NCBI RefSeq assembly: GCF_002135435.1
Contig: NZ_NEGK01000002.1
Coordinates: forward strand, 352,479-416,478
Direction of reading: 5' to 3'
DNA: 64,000 bases
Origin: Acinetobacter sp. ANC 3813
GTDB taxonomy: Bacteria > Pseudomonadota > Gammaproteobacteria > Pseudomonadales > Moraxellaceae
Shown here piece after piece: positions 1 through 9,145 of the stretch. The notes under the pieces were generated by a model that did no database searches, had not been told where the DNA came from, and saw only the letters and a list, made by a program, of their open reading frames with translations. Every line of letters starts with the position of its first letter. The stretch's first letter is position 1. The translations under genes and the position numbers were made by a program.

Positions 1-1653
1 CCTATGGATCTAATTCCAGACTTTATCTTCCGAATGCACGGCGGAGAATTTGAATACCTGCATCCATTGCTTGAAAAAGTACTTGAGCCGACCTACGGCA
101 TTATGGTGTACCAAGAACAGGTAATGCAGGCTGCGCAGTTCTGTGCGGGCTATACGCTGGGCGGTGCGGACTTACTGCGCCGTGCCATGGGTAAAAAGAA
201 AGTCGAGGAAATGGTCAAGCAGCGCCAAACCTTTATTGAAGGTGCCGCTAAAAAAGATATTGATGCCGACACAGCTAACCATATCTTTGACTATATGGAA
301 AAATTTGCTGGCTACGGTTTTAACAAATCGCATGCTGCTGCCTATGCCCTCGTTGCTTATCAGACTGCATGGCTGAAAGCGCATTACCCAGCAGAGTTCA
401 TGTCTGCAGTCATGACATCGGAAATGCAGAACACCGATAACGTCGTCTTTATTATTGATGACTGCCGCACCAATGGCTTAGAAGTCCTGCCTCCTTCAGT
501 AAATATGTCACTGTATAATTTCCATGCCAGCGACCCTAAAACCATTGTATATGGTTTAGGCGCGATTAAAGGCGTAGGTGAAGCGGCTATGCAATCCGTG
601 ATTGATTCACGTATTCATGAAGGCCCTTTCCGTGATTTATTCGATTTCTGCCACCGTATTGATTTAAAGAAAATCAATAAGCGTACTTTGGAAGCTTTAA
701 TCCGTGCAGGCGCATTGGACTGTTTAGGCATTGAACGCTCAAGCCTTATGACACAGCTGCCTGAAGCTGTTCAGGCCGCAGATCAGGCGCGCAGCAACCG
801 TGAAACAGGCATTATGGACTTGTTTGGCGAAGTCGCTGAAGTACAGCGCAAACCAGCAAAACCCGTTAAGCCTTGGTCAGATGAAGTACGCCTTAAAGGT
901 GAGAAAGACACTCTTGGGCTCTATCTTACGGGTCACCCGATTGATGTATACCGCCCTGAATTAAAATCATTTATTTCACAGCGTATCAATGAATTAACCC
1001 CTACACGCCGCGGTGTAACGACTGTATTTGCTGGACTAGTGGTCGATGTCGCCAACTTCCCGAACCGGATGATGATTACATTGGATGACGGTACAGCACG
1101 TATTGAAGTTTCTGCCAATCATGAACGCTTCCAGCGCTTCAAAGACATTATTCAAGCTGATAAAGTCGTGGTGATTGAAGGTGAAATATACGAGCGTGAA
1201 GGATTTGACCGCCCGATGGGCCGCTTAAGCAAGGCATTCAGCTTGAACGAAATCCGTCAAAAACGCGCAAACTGCATTCGAATTACATTAAATGCAGAAC
1301 ATATCAGTAAAACGCTGACCCAAGACATTCAGAAGATGATTACACCTTACTGCAATGTCGATATGTGCAGCCATATTCCATTGCAGTTCAAACTTGACTT
1401 TGATTACGCCAAAGCAGAACTGCATTGCGGTGTCAGCTGGAATATTGCACCGTTGGATGAAGCCCTCAGCAAACTGCGCGACTACTTTGGCAAAGAATCT
1501 TTGTATATTGAATATCAAGTGAAATCTAAAGCAGCCAAAGCGGTCAGTTATGAGCAGGCTCAGCCTGCAAATATCCCGCCTCCGCCTGCAGATATGAGTA
1601 TGGATGACGCGATGGATTTATATCAGGCAGACACAGTAAATCAATATTCTTGA
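1..1653 (+). CDS. dnaE: DNA polymerase III alpha subunit, C-terminal part (5' end outside window)
   Basis: Replicative DNA polymerase catalytic subunit. The frame is open at base 1, so only about 550 residues, a little under half of a typical DnaE, are present. The visible part begins in the finger region (YGIMVYQEQVMQ, then GGADLLRRAMGKKK, both hallmark C-family polymerase segments). It continues through a helix-hairpin-helix-like stretch near bases 690-750 (TLEALIRAGALDCLG) and an OB-fold (about 1015-1200, TTVFAGLVVDV through VVVIEGEIY). It ends in a C-terminal tail-like domain that in this family contacts tau and the beta clamp. No frameshift is seen. trmJ follows 56 bp downstream on the same strand. 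The identification is secure; the protein start cannot be given. Confidence 0.97.
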   Translation, partial: PMDLIPDFIFRMHGGEFEYLHPLLEKVLEPTYGIMVYQEQVMQAAQFCAGYTLGGADLLRRAMGKKKVEEMVKQRQTFIEGAAKKDIDADTANHIFDYMEKFAGYGFNKSHAAAYALVAYQTAWLKAHYPAEFMSAVMTSEMQNTDNVVFIIDDCRTNGLEVLPPSVNMSLYNFHASDPKTIVYGLGAIKGVGEAAMQSVIDSRIHEGPFRDLFDFCHRIDLKKINKRTLEALIRAGALDCLGIERSSLMTQLPEAVQAADQARSNRETGIMDLFGEVAEVQRKPAKPVKPWSDEVRLKGEKDTLGLYLTGHPIDVYRPELKSFISQRINELTPTRRGVTTVFAGLVVDVANFPNRMMITLDDGTARIEVSANHERFQRFKDIIQADKVVVIEGEIYEREGFDRPMGRLSKAFSLNEIRQKRANCIRITLNAEHISKTLTQDIQKMITPYCNVDMCSHIPLQFKLDFDYAKAELHCGVSWNIAPLDEALSKLRDYFGKESLYIEYQVKSKAAKAVSYEQAQPANIPPPPADMSMDDAMDLYQADTVNQYS

Positions 1654-1709
1654 TTTGCCTCTGTTCTGCAGCAAAGTTAAACATTTAAAAATTCAAATTT
1701 GGAACAAAG

Positions 1710-2552
1710 ATGAGTCAAATTGACAATGCGGCTGTTTCAGCGCATCTCTCTCACGTGCGTATTGTAATGGTGAATACCACTTTGCCCGCCAATATCGGCA
1801 GTGCATTAAGAGCCATGAAAACCATGGGGCTGTGCAAATTGGTGCTGGTTGCGCCTAAAACCTATCCGCATCCAGATATTGATGCGCTTGCAGCTGGCGC
1901 AACAGGTTTAATCGAACAAATTGAAATTGTCGAAAGCTTAGAAGAAGCGATTAAAGACTGTCATATTGTATTTGGCACCAGCGCACGTACCCGTACGATT
2001 CCATGGCCTTTACTGGACGCGCGCCCCGCTGCAGAATTGTCACTCAAAGCCGTCTCAGAAAAGCAGCAGGAAGTTGCAGTGATCTTTGGCCGTGAAGACC
2101 GCGGACTCACCAATGAAGAATTGGCAATGGCCAATTACCACGTGACTATTCCAGTCAATAGTGATTACGGCGTATTAAACGTTGCGCAAGCCATTCAAGT
2201 GATTTGCTATGAAATGCGTATGGCGGCGATGGCCCATGTAGAACAAGGCGCAAACCCCGATGCGCAGATGCATGTTACAGATGACATTGATATGCAATGG
2301 GATGAACCATTAGTCACGCATGAGCAAATGGAACAATTCTACCCGCACATCGAAAAAATGCTGGCTGATATTGAATTTATGGACCCAAAAAATCCAAGAT
2401 TATTGCCTTTGCGCTTGCGTCGCCTATTTGGACGTATACAATTAGATCGTATGGAATATCATTTACTTCGCGGTATATTTACCCGAGTACAGGCCCTGAA
2501 TAACGGCACATGGAAAAAATCGAAGGATAAAGAGGATCAATCTAATGCTTAA
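1710..2552 (+). CDS. trmJ: tRNA (cytidine/uridine-2'-O-)-methyltransferase TrmJ
   Basis: SpoU/TrmH-superfamily (SPOUT) enzyme, 280 aa, expected to 2'-O-methylate residue 32 of tRNAs using SAM. The three SPOUT motifs are visible: [15 protein letters not shown] (residues 22-36), [13 protein letters not shown] (125-137) and [15 protein letters not shown] (about 146-160), which form the trefoil-knot cofactor site. A charged C-terminal extension follows, as in TrmJ but not in the shorter TrmL. The last 8 bp overlap the start of cysE, so the two are probably translationally coupled. TrmJ is preferred over a generic SpoU enzyme because of length and motif context. Confidence 0.9.
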   Translation: MSQIDNAAVSAHLSHVRIVMVNTTLPANIGSALRAMKTMGLCKLVLVAPKTYPHPDIDALAAGATGLIEQIEIVESLEEAIKDCHIVFGTSARTRTIPWPLLDARPAAELSLKAVSEKQQEVAVIFGREDRGLTNEELAMANYHVTIPVNSDYGVLNVAQAIQVICYEMRMAAMAHVEQGANPDAQMHVTDDIDMQWDEPLVTHEQMEQFYPHIEKMLADIEFMDPKNPRLLPLRLRRLFGRIQLDRMEYHLLRGIFTRVQALNNGTWKKSKDKEDQSNA

Positions 2553-3354
2553 ACAGCTCAAAGAAGATATCCAAGCTGTCTTCGCGCGCGATCCTGCAGC
2601 ACGAAACACACTTGAAGTCTTAACCACCTATCCGGGCATTCATGCTCTGATCATGCACCGTGTCGCGCATGAACTATGGGTTAAAGACTGTAAAGGCTCT
2701 GCTCGCCTGCTATCTTCTTTCAGCCGTTTTGCCACTGGCATTGAAATTCATCCCGGTGCAAAAATTGGCCGCCGCTTTTTCATTGATCACGGCATGGGTG
2801 TTGTGATTGGCGAAACAGCGGAAATTGGCGATGACGTCACTCTCTATCACGGTGTAACCCTTGGCGGAACAACGTGGAATAAAGGCAAGCGTCACCCGAC
2901 ATTAGAAGACGGTGTAGTGGTTGGTGCCGGTGCAAAAATACTTGGCCCTTTTACTGTAGGTAAAAATGCAAAGGTGGGTTCAAATGCAGTTGTGACGAAG
3001 GAAGTTCCTGCAGATACGACTGCTGTGGGCAACCCTGCACGCTTCATTACCAAAAACAAACCAAAAGATGATGAAGAAAATCACCGTCGGGATTATGCAG
3101 AAAGCATCGGCTTCCAAGCTTATGCTGCTACACAAGATCAGTCTGACCCGATTTTGGAAGGAATGCGTGTTTTGCTTGACCGTATCCAGATGAATGAAAA
3201 GCGTATGAACACCTTGTGCCAGCGCCTATCACTGCTTGATCCGACCTTTAAAAAGCAGCAGCTGAACGAACGGCCTTTCAGTGATGAAGAGTTAAAAATC
3301 ATCGAAGAAGCCCGCCGTGAATGTGAAGCGCAAAGCGGTCAATCTAAAGCCTGA
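2545..3354 (+). CDS. cysE: Serine O-acetyltransferase CysE
   Basis: Cytosolic enzyme of cysteine synthesis: L-serine plus acetyl-CoA gives O-acetylserine. It has 269 aa, close to the usual bacterial length. The N-terminal helical region is followed by a left-handed beta-helix of hexapeptide repeats, with the signature [18 protein letters not shown] (from about residue 81), GVTLGGTTW and GNPARFI closing the coil. A polar C-terminal tail of about 90 residues follows, longer than the short feedback tail of the enterobacterial enzyme. The start overlaps the end of trmJ by 8 bp, suggesting one transcript. No T-box or other leader is visible. Confidence 0.93.
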   Translation: MLKQLKEDIQAVFARDPAARNTLEVLTTYPGIHALIMHRVAHELWVKDCKGSARLLSSFSRFATGIEIHPGAKIGRRFFIDHGMGVVIGETAEIGDDVTLYHGVTLGGTTWNKGKRHPTLEDGVVVGAGAKILGPFTVGKNAKVGSNAVVTKEVPADTTAVGNPARFITKNKPKDDEENHRRDYAESIGFQAYAATQDQSDPILEGMRVLLDRIQMNEKRMNTLCQRLSLLDPTFKKQQLNERPFSDEELKIIEEARRECEAQSGQSKA

Positions 3355-3395
3355 ATTATCAGTTGAATAGTGCACAAGTGCTGAGCAACTGGCTT

Positions 3396-3433
3396 GCATG
3401 TTGATCAGAGTTTTTTTAGACTGACCAACATGC
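3396..3433. repeat. Intergenic inverted repeat with T-rich loop
   Basis: Thirteen-base arms (3396-3408 and 3421-3433) pair with a single mismatch around a 12-base loop that contains seven T residues. The T tract is inside the loop rather than after the stem, so it is not a standard intrinsic terminator. It lies between cysE and the next lipoprotein gene and may be an RNA hairpin or an operator. Confidence 0.5.
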
Positions 3434-3470
3434 TTGAAAGTTTTTAAAATAAATTATATGGAAGATCATT

Positions 3471-4382
3471 ATGACGCTTAAGCCCTTGGCCGTTGCCTTA
3501 GTCGCTTTAACTCTTGCTGCATGCGGAAGCGCTCCAACCAAGAATAAAAATCCAGAAGGCGCAATGATCTTTGCGGAGCCTGAACTTACTCCACCATTCT
3601 ATGCATTAAACCCATTTAATTATGATGCGCCGCCTCCATTTGAAATTAACTTGCAAAAAGCTGCGGCTCAGCCTGTGACCAAAATGGAAGCAAATCTTGC
3701 AAGCGACCCTTCTAAAAAAGTTACTTTGGATGTGAACCGCCTCATCATTCCAACAGTAGACAGCAAAGTACGCACCATGAAATACGCAGTACTGGCTGGC
3801 GACAATGAAATTGACATCACTGAAATTGATGATTTCCTGCAGCTGGTTGAAGGCAAAGCGCGCCACTACCCGCCGCGTTTTGTTCAGCGCAACGAACGTA
3901 AAGGTTTTGAAGCTAAACTCAAAGAAGTTACTCAGCAATTAGATACTTTGGCATCTAAAGACAATGCTTCTTTTGATATTCTGGTTCGCGCATTCAAAGC
4001 CAGCGTTATGGCGCGCAACCTAGATTTAGGTTCTGTTTACACCACTAAATCTTTAACTTACGCACAGCGTATTCTGAAGATTAACCAAGATGATGCAGAA
4101 GCAAACTTCTGGTTTGGTTTTGGCTTGTCTGAAGGCGGCGGTCAGCGTGAAGCGATCCCTTATCTAGATAAAGCCATGAAAGCTGGCGTGCAAGAAGCAT
4201 ATCTTTCTGCAGCGAACAACTACATCGCAATGGAACAAAAGAAAAGCGCAGTAAATGTCCTGAAAAACTATAAAGTTAAATATCCTCAAGAAGGTGAAAT
4301 CGCTGACCGCTTAATTCAAGAAATTGAAAAGCAAGGCCGCTGGAATGTTTGGCAAGTATTGAATCCGCCAAAAGCATCTTAA
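3471..4382 (+). CDS. Putative lipoprotein with TPR-like C-terminal region
   Basis: 303 aa. The N-terminus is a lipoprotein signal peptide with lipobox LAAC, so Cys18 would be lipidated and the mature protein sits in the envelope. Residues from about 190 to 285 read like tetratricopeptide helices (YAQRILKINQDDAEANFWFG, EAIPYLDKAMKAG, SAVNVLKNYKVKYPQ), suggesting a protein-protein interaction role. The middle of the protein is not recognised. It is a single gene ending in a strong terminator at 4396-4425. No function is assigned. Confidence 0.8.
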   Translation: MTLKPLAVALVALTLAACGSAPTKNKNPEGAMIFAEPELTPPFYALNPFNYDAPPPFEINLQKAAAQPVTKMEANLASDPSKKVTLDVNRLIIPTVDSKVRTMKYAVLAGDNEIDITEIDDFLQLVEGKARHYPPRFVQRNERKGFEAKLKEVTQQLDTLASKDNASFDILVRAFKASVMARNLDLGSVYTTKSLTYAQRILKINQDDAEANFWFGFGLSEGGGQREAIPYLDKAMKAGVQEAYLSAANNYIAMEQKKSAVNVLKNYKVKYPQEGEIADRLIQEIEKQGRWNVWQVLNPPKAS

Positions 4383-4395
4383 GTGCTTGCAGTGT

Positions 4396-4425
4396 AAAAA
4401 TAGGCCTTAATTGGCCTATTTTTTT
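4396..4425 (+). terminator. Intrinsic terminator after the TPR-like lipoprotein gene
   Basis: Stem AAAAATAGGCC / GGCCTATTTTT with a short AT loop and a T run on the plus strand, 14 bp after the stop codon. Confidence 0.85.
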
Positions 4426-4497
4426 AAAACGAATTGAAAATCCTGAGGATTATCGTATGATTTAAAAAATTGAACATATAAATTTAGTGAACTCTGT

Positions 4498-6501
4498 ATG
4501 CAGCATAAAATTAATAAATTCCTGCTTACCGGACTAGTCAGCACACTGCTGCTGAGCGGTTGCCAAGTCGTCAGTGTAAAAAATCAGGCGCTCAATGTTT
4601 CTATTGCGAACGAACGTGAAAGCATTATTTCACGAAACAAACTCAGCGAAGCAAGCCTGAACGTTCTCTCCATGACTGGGCGTGAAGCAAAAATCTGCTC
4701 AGAAAACCCAGAAAGCTGTGTTGACGAAATAAAAAAAATCCCGCAGATTCAAGACGAACAATTGCTCTCCACGGCCAGCGAACTATACTTAGCCAAAGCA
4801 ATAGAACTGGATAAATCTTCGGACTGTAAAACCAGCATCATAACCAAGCATACGTCACAGGAAAATCAACAGGCACAGCAAACTGCGTACAATAACTGTC
4901 TAGATCAGCAATTAGACCTGCTTGATAAAAGCGTTCGCCATAGCTATGCCTATATGTTTTTGACCAAACGCGGGCCTCAAGACCGTATTTTTGACAACCG
5001 CCAAGTGCAGATCCGCGATTTTTATAATCAGGCCATCGCAAAATTGGTGCATGCCTATACCTTACGCTACAAGCCAACTGAAGTTGTAAGTCTAATTAAA
5101 GTCGGTCAAAGCATCTATAAAATTAATTTTGACAATTACCCTGAACTTAAACAGCGTAAGATTGAAAACTTGATGTCTACCTATAACCTGAACTTTTCAG
5201 GTTTGCGTTCAATTACTCGCCGTGACGGTTTTGGTTCAGAATTCTTAGCTGTTTTACCTGATGAAACGCCAAAGCCAATAGGCAAAAGTAAATATATTGT
5301 TGACCCTTTAACTTATAAATACCCCAATGGCATTAATCCCAATATTCACCAAGCACGCTATCTGGCAGCCACATTAACTGCGGAACCGGCCAATGCAGCA
5401 TCTGTAAATGAGATTCTAAATAATTCAACTTTTCAAATTAAAGCCTATGACCCTTATAAATTTGAAAAGCTGAAGATCGCCAACAAAGAATATCCTTTGG
5501 CTGCCAATTTCTCTGCACCCTATGGTTTATGGCTGGCAGAAAACAATTTAGGTAAATCAGCATATCTGTCATTGATTGACCGAGATGAACAGCTGACCAT
5601 GCCGCATTTGTATATGCTGGAACCCTACAATCCAAATAAGAAAGTGATTGTCCTGGTTCATGGTTTAGCCAGCAGCCCAGAAGCTTGGATTCGCCTCACC
5701 AACGATATTATGGGTGACCCAGTGCTTCGTGAGCATTATCAAGTGTGGCAAGTCTTCTACTCAACCAATATGCCAATTCTGGAAAGCCGCTTTCAGATTT
5801 ATGCGCTCTTAACCCAGTCTTTTGCCCAAGTTAACAAGCAAGCCTCAGCAAAAAATGACGCAGTTTTGGTGGGTCATAGTATGGGCGGCATTATTACCCG
5901 CTTATTGGTAAGTAATGCAGACACAACTCAAGAAGCGCTGAAAATGATGAGTTCACATCAACTGAATCAATACCGTAATACGGCTGTAGTCAAAGACCGT
6001 ATGATTATGAAAGACATTCCAAATTTCAGCCGTGCCATTTTTCTTGCAGCACCGCACCGCGGAACAGCTTTTGCAGACCGCTGGTTTACCAAAGCAGCAC
6101 GTAAAATCATCAAACTGCCTGGCGCATTTTTATCTGCAATCGGTGATGTCATCACGCAAGAAGAAGACCTCAAAGATCTGTTTAAAGAGTTAAGCAATGG
6201 ACTGATTCAAAACGGCCCTAGCAACTTAAGCCACACCTCTAAATTTGTCTCCTTGACTGAAGATATCATGCCAATCAAAAGCATGAAGTATCATTCAATT
6301 ATTGGCAATGCAACCAACAGTGACGATCCAAATGTCATTTCTGACGGGGTTGTTCCCTACAAAAGCGCTCATTTAGACGGCGCCATTTCAGAAAAAATTA
6401 TTAAAGGCGGACATTCAATTCAGGAAACTCCTGAAGCTGTATTAGAACTTCGCCGCATTCTTAGACAGCATCTGGTTGAACTCGGTTTGTACAAGCCCTA
6501 A
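4498..6501 (+). CDS. Large lipoprotein alpha/beta hydrolase (putative esterase/lipase)
   Basis: 667 aa. The signal peptide ends in lipobox LLSGC, giving a lipidated Cys22, so the enzyme is probably membrane-anchored and faces the periplasm or the cell surface. About 340 N-terminal residues of unrecognised sequence precede an alpha/beta-hydrolase domain. That domain has an oxyanion-type VLVHGLASS, a nucleophile elbow VGHSMGG with Ser461, and a late candidate catalytic His639 in GGHSIQ. The substrate cannot be read from sequence; lipids or esters are plausible. The protein is unusually large for a lipase, and the N-terminal extension may be a separate binding domain. It converges on the next gene, sharing the terminator at 6512-6540. 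Confidence 0.82.
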   Translation: MQHKINKFLLTGLVSTLLLSGCQVVSVKNQALNVSIANERESIISRNKLSEASLNVLSMTGREAKICSENPESCVDEIKKIPQIQDEQLLSTASELYLAKAIELDKSSDCKTSIITKHTSQENQQAQQTAYNNCLDQQLDLLDKSVRHSYAYMFLTKRGPQDRIFDNRQVQIRDFYNQAIAKLVHAYTLRYKPTEVVSLIKVGQSIYKINFDNYPELKQRKIENLMSTYNLNFSGLRSITRRDGFGSEFLAVLPDETPKPIGKSKYIVDPLTYKYPNGINPNIHQARYLAATLTAEPANAASVNEILNNSTFQIKAYDPYKFEKLKIANKEYPLAANFSAPYGLWLAENNLGKSAYLSLIDRDEQLTMPHLYMLEPYNPNKKVIVLVHGLASSPEAWIRLTNDIMGDPVLREHYQVWQVFYSTNMPILESRFQIYALLTQSFAQVNKQASAKNDAVLVGHSMGGIITRLLVSNADTTQEALKMMSSHQLNQYRNTAVVKDRMIMKDIPNFSRAIFLAAPHRGTAFADRWFTKAARKIIKLPGAFLSAIGDVITQEEDLKDLFKELSNGLIQNGPSNLSHTSKFVSLTEDIMPIKSMKYHSIIGNATNSDDPNVISDGVVPYKSAHLDGAISEKIIKGGHSIQETPEAVLELRRILRQHLVELGLYKP

Positions 6502-6511
6502 TCCAGCTCGT

Positions 6512-6540
6512 AAAAAAGCCGATGTCATCATCGGCTTTTT
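6512..6540. terminator. Bidirectional terminator between convergent genes
   Basis: Stem AAAAAAGCCGATG / CATCGGCTTTTT with A and T runs on either side. It serves the plus-strand hydrolase and the minus-strand gene that ends at 6566. Confidence 0.85.
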
Positions 6541-6565
6541 ACATCTGCAAAATTGCAAAATGTAA

Positions 6566-7324
6566 TTAATTCATTTGGTCCATGTGCACTTTGTGGCATG
6601 CATCCAATGCCAATTCATAATATGCCAAACCTTCTTTTGCTGCATTAAAAGCACGTTCCTGCAATTCAGGTTTACCTTCACATAAACGCTTGATCAGCTC
6701 CATAGCCTCATAGGGATGAATATCGTCATAATGCGCATGTGCTCTTAACCACGCAATGGTCCGCTTATTGATCGCAACTTCTGGATGCACAGTATAAGCA
6801 TTAATGCCTTCATAGACCTTAGTGCTCCAGTCACCAGTCGCCCATTCAATGGCTAAATTTGTTGCTGCGAGGCTTTCACATAAACTGCCACGGATGTTGA
6901 TATTCCATAAAAAATGATTAACAGCATTCATAGCCGCTGGCGGCTTCACGCTATCCAGCTCTTGTACAGAAATACCAAAACCGCCTGCCCAGTCTCTATA
7001 CCAATTCAGATGACGCTCTTCCACCTTAATATTTTGAATCAGCCAATCCCGTGTTTCTGTTACACCCGACTCAGAAAATTGTGTCGCCTTTCCTAAAGCA
7101 AGCCCCATAAACGAAGGAAAATGTGCAACCAAAGGATAAAAATGCAGCAATGCAAAACGAAAACTTTTTACACTTAAACGCCCGCTTGCCATATTCATAA
7201 AAAAAGGATGCGCGCTGATTCTATCCTTGAATGGGGTTAAATCATCCCAAAATTTTTGTGACCAGACATTATGAGGGCTGATGATTAGATTAGCATCATC
7301 CTGCTTTTTAGAAATAGCGGTCAT
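6566..7324 (-). CDS. TenA/PqqC/UndA-like protein of the heme-oxygenase fold
   Basis: 252 aa, all-helical. The pattern EERHLNWYRDW (E102-E103, H105), AIEWATG (E160) and HAHYDDIHPYEAMELI (H196, H198, D200, D201, H203) matches the metal-ligand layout of heme-oxygenase-like di-iron oxidases and TENA/THI-4/PqqC-family proteins. A metal-dependent oxidase or a salvage-type role is therefore possible. It has no pqq or thi genes beside it, so PqqC or TenA activity is unlikely. It stands alone on the minus strand with a divergent diguanylate cyclase gene upstream. The fold assignment is fairly firm; the substrate is unknown. Confidence 0.75.
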   Translation of the reverse strand: MTAISKKQDDANLIISPHNVWSQKFWDDLTPFKDRISAHPFFMNMASGRLSVKSFRFALLHFYPLVAHFPSFMGLALGKATQFSESGVTETRDWLIQNIKVEERHLNWYRDWAGGFGISVQELDSVKPPAAMNAVNHFLWNINIRGSLCESLAATNLAIEWATGDWSTKVYEGINAYTVHPEVAINKRTIAWLRAHAHYDDIHPYEAMELIKRLCEGKPELQERAFNAAKEGLAYYELALDACHKVHMDQMN

Positions 7325-7646
7325 TTACAGCTCCATGTACATGTAATATTTTTTATATAGTTGCTATTCGATCATAATTTAATTAAACCCCAAAACAAGC
7401 AATTTTTTTTAATGATGACTATATAATTAATCAATATTACCTATGAATGATTAAGGGTATATGCCCTGAATAAGGAAAAATTCACATAATTAATATTTTC
7501 ATTCGAAAAATTGTAATTTTTCCCTCTTGCCGAGCATAATTTCTTTTGTTAAAACTAGTAACTAAGCACTATAAAACCAATGTTTTAAACAGTTCAAACA
7601 CTGAAATTGAACAATTAAAAAATAAAATATAATTTGGCCAACGCAT
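7325..7646. other. Divergent A+T-rich intergenic region
   Basis: 322 bp between two divergently transcribed genes (heme-oxygenase-fold protein leftward, GGDEF protein rightward). It must hold both promoters. It is strongly A+T-rich and contains a small near-palindrome around 7453-7467 (AGGGTATATGCCCT). No ORF, RNA gene or known operator is recognised. Confidence 0.5.
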
Positions 7647-8861
7647 ATGAAGTTAGAAGGTTCAAAACTTTTGAGTCGGAATGAAATTCAAGCCTTGATT
7701 TCTAGAGGTCTGAATTATGTGTATTTTTCTAAAACTCTTGAACCCGTCTATAAACGGCAGTATCAGCATGAGGCAGCTTTAGAGTTCCGTTTCCGCGCTC
7801 CGATTATTTTAATTCTTTATTTATTTTTAAGTTACGGTATTTATCAAAATATTTCTTCTGGAACACAATTTGTACAGTGGTTCGCACTCTACGCCTGGGT
7901 AGGCGTGATTATTTTTGCCGCATGGCTGATTTCTTTTATTCGCAAATTTGATCAATATTTTGAATTGTATGCCGGTGCAGGATGTTCTGCCGCCGTGGCC
8001 ATTTCTTTTATTATTATTCCTGTTGTCAACAATAATAATGATGCCTTACTGCATGCAGCAATGATGTATGCCGTGGTTATTATTTATGGATTTGTCGGTT
8101 TACGTTTTTATACAGCATTATCAGCTGGCTGGCTTGGCGGATTAATTGCCATATTTATCACAAATATTTTAAATTACCCCATCGACTGGACATTTTTAAA
8201 CCGCACTTACACGTTCAGCAGTTTTTTGGGTATGGCTTTGGCATATGCCATTGACCGTCAGCACCGCGAAAATTATTTGCAAAACTGTATTATCGAATTA
8301 AATAAATTAGAAATGGCAAAACAGTCTGAACAGCTTGAATTGCTCACACAATTAGATGCACTGACTGGTCTCGCCAATCGCCGCCATTTGACTGCTGTAT
8401 TAGATAAACATTGGAACATGGCGCTGCGATATCAAATGCCGATCAGCATCCTTATGATTGATATTGACTGCTTTAAAGAATATAACGACCATTTGGGCCA
8501 TATCGCTGGAGACTTCTGCCTGCAAAAAATTGCTAATGAACTGCAGGCTGTAACTTCCCGCAGCACAGACTTGGCCGCCCGCTACGGCGGCGAAGAGTTC
8601 CTGCTGTTATTTCCGCTGCAGGAAGAAAAGCAAATTGAAAAAATCGCGTCAAAGTTATTAGAACGTATTACAGATCTGGCTTTGCCGCACCCTTCAAGTA
8701 AAATATCGCCTTATGTCACCATCAGTATTGGGGCTGCAACCATCATCCCGCAAGAGCATGATGAATTATCGGAGTTTATTCAAAGTGCAGACCAAGCGCT
8801 GTATTTAGCCAAAACCAATGGCCGCAATCAGTACTATGTGGCAAAGAAAGACGTAGCCTAA
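7647..8861 (+). CDS. Membrane-bound diguanylate cyclase (GGDEF domain)
   Basis: 404 aa. The N-terminal half contains several hydrophobic segments (about residues 48-215), forming a multi-span membrane sensor. A short linker helix leads into a GGDEF domain that starts at DALTGLANRRHL. The active site is RYGGEEF (residues 312-318), an accepted catalytic form. An intact RxxD inhibitory site (R305-S-T-D308) lies just before it, so product feedback is expected. The protein should make cyclic di-GMP from two GTP. No EAL domain and no adjacent partner gene are present. The signal sensed is unknown. Confidence 0.92.
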   Translation: MKLEGSKLLSRNEIQALISRGLNYVYFSKTLEPVYKRQYQHEAALEFRFRAPIILILYLFLSYGIYQNISSGTQFVQWFALYAWVGVIIFAAWLISFIRKFDQYFELYAGAGCSAAVAISFIIIPVVNNNNDALLHAAMMYAVVIIYGFVGLRFYTALSAGWLGGLIAIFITNILNYPIDWTFLNRTYTFSSFLGMALAYAIDRQHRENYLQNCIIELNKLEMAKQSEQLELLTQLDALTGLANRRHLTAVLDKHWNMALRYQMPISILMIDIDCFKEYNDHLGHIAGDFCLQKIANELQAVTSRSTDLAARYGGEEFLLLFPLQEEKQIEKIASKLLERITDLALPHPSSKISPYVTISIGAATIIPQEHDELSEFIQSADQALYLAKTNGRNQYYVAKKDVA

Positions 8862-9145
8862 CTTTCCAACACGTCCCCATCTATAGGCAGCATATTGGTG
8901 TTGCCTAATCTTATGTAATCGTACTTTTTACATTCATCTAATCTTACAATGCTTTTTGTCTGCATTAATTTTGCTAAAATCTGCTGTCATTATTGGCTGA
9001 GCCTGTATTGCCTCAAGCCAATGCAGCGATTTTACGCCGTGCTGCTGTCAGGATTTTCTATTCATTGCATCAAATGCAAAAAAATCGCAGCAGCAGCTTA
9101 TGACATATAGATGCATACAATTAATTTAAAAGGTATTTTTATCAC

